Shown: positions 63,251-64,000 of the stretch, in pieces
How positions within the stretch are numbered: the first letter of the stretch is position 1
How the letters are laid out: each line of letters opens with the position of its first letter
Position numbers and translations under genes: made by a program
Notes under the pieces: model-generated
The model's input: the letters and a program-made list of their open reading frames with translations, nothing else
Database searches by the model: none
Told to the model about the DNA's origin: nothing
From: Eopsaltria australis
Taxonomy: Eukaryota > Chordata > Aves > Passeriformes > Petroicidae
DNA: 64,000 nt
NCBI GenBank assembly: GCA_034509425.1
Contig: JAVTVJ010000070.1
Location: 1,550,001 to 1,614,000 of the forward strand
Direction of reading: 5' to 3'

Positions 63251-64000
63251 CTGATCATAACTGAGCTTGGTTTCTGTTAGAAATGTTTCTTCAAGTAATG
63301 AAACTTTCCTAAAATCACCATTTTAGTTCCAGAAATCAGTTCTGGGCATAAAAAGTTGATGTGTGAACAAAATACATGTGCATCTAGCTAAGGTAAACCC
63401 TGTCTTCTATGGTGGATAAAGAAATGCAGACAGAGGGATTGAAATCACTGTATTTTTTAAGACAGGAATTAATTTTAAGTCTTACAAGGAAGAGATAAGA
63501 GATATATAAATAGAATTCTGAAAGAAGAGAGGGCATGACAAGTTGAAAATCTTAAAATACCCATTTTAGAAGGTTAATTTATATCCATCCTGTTATTAAA
63601 GTAATTTAATAGGTTTTTTTTTTTTTTTTTTTTCTAAAAATGTGTTCAGGAGCTTGGACAGGACAATTAAAAGTGTTAATAGAAAACCTAGAAAAATATA
63701 GTGGTGCTACATTAATTGAGATGGAATAGGTTGGCTGGACTTGACAAAGTTGTCCTCATAACACTTGCTCATATTCTTGTAACCGTAAACAGTTAAGTTC
63801 AGAATTTGAGTGTCATGCTAATAAACACTATCCAAAATCTTTTTAATTTTTATTAAACATAGAGAAATAACCAGAGAAAACAGTTAAGCTTTATGACATA
63901 TAAGGAACTAAACAAGGCTCATTTTAAACAACATTTTTCCTTTTACTTTCTTATTTTGCTCTAAAGCTTTTATAAATAGATTTCTTATATCGTAGCTTCT
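63251..64000. other. Non-coding sequence at the right edge
   Basis: AT-rich sequence with a T20 run at 63614-63633. Nothing else recognised. Confidence 0.6.
63614..63633. repeat. T20 homopolymer
   Basis: Twenty consecutive T. Confidence 0.95.

Noticed and set aside
38125..64000. NKAIN2 first exon, expected head-to-head with TRDN
   Set aside because: No frame with the conserved NKAIN N-terminus was seen, and no CpG island to mark its promoter. It probably lies beyond the window.

Overview
The window looks like avian nuclear DNA. It is AT-rich, has almost no long open reading frames, contains 5'-truncated CR1 LINE fragments, and carries LTRs that resemble bird endogenous retrovirus families. 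The only protein-coding gene I can support is the 5' end of triadin (TRDN), on the minus strand. Coding exon 1 is a 22-nt piece at 38103-38124. Exon 2 (9077-9286) encodes the N-terminal cytoplasmic segment and the transmembrane helix. They are separated by an intron of about 28.8 kb, and joining them gives one continuous frame of 77 complete codons plus one base that starts the 78th. Most of the calcium-release-complex part of the protein (luminal tail, later exons) would lie to the left of this window.

Layout: 1-9076 is the start of TRDN intron 2, with an (AT)20 microsatellite and no exon seen. 9077-9286 is exon 2. 9287-38102 is intron 1. It holds an old palindromic repeat, a solo ERVL-like LTR (16017-17014, minus) with an imperfect 5-bp target duplication, two CR1 tails (minus), a GAAGA-type purine microsatellite and a perfect 16-bp palindrome centred on CACGTG. 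38103-38124 is exon 1, and 38125 to about 38460 is the 5'UTR and proximal upstream region. From there to the right edge the sequence is upstream of TRDN. In mammals NKAIN2 lies head-to-head on that side, but I see none of its exons. This region holds a GC-rich islet near 45.5 kb, a short CR1 tail, a 470-bp polypurine block (57539-58009) with G-quadruplex and GGAA-repeat sections, and a small decayed provirus (61824-63250, minus).

The provirus is the most interesting non-genic object. It has a complete right-hand 5' LTR, a decayed primer-binding site of tRNA-Lys type, about 770 bp of internal sequence with a 160-codon frame of unknown origin, and a left-hand 3' LTR reduced to its R/U5 end. Most other open frames in the window look like chance or are translations of repeats. 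I found no RNA genes, CRISPR arrays or bacterial-type operons, and no clearly new biological system.
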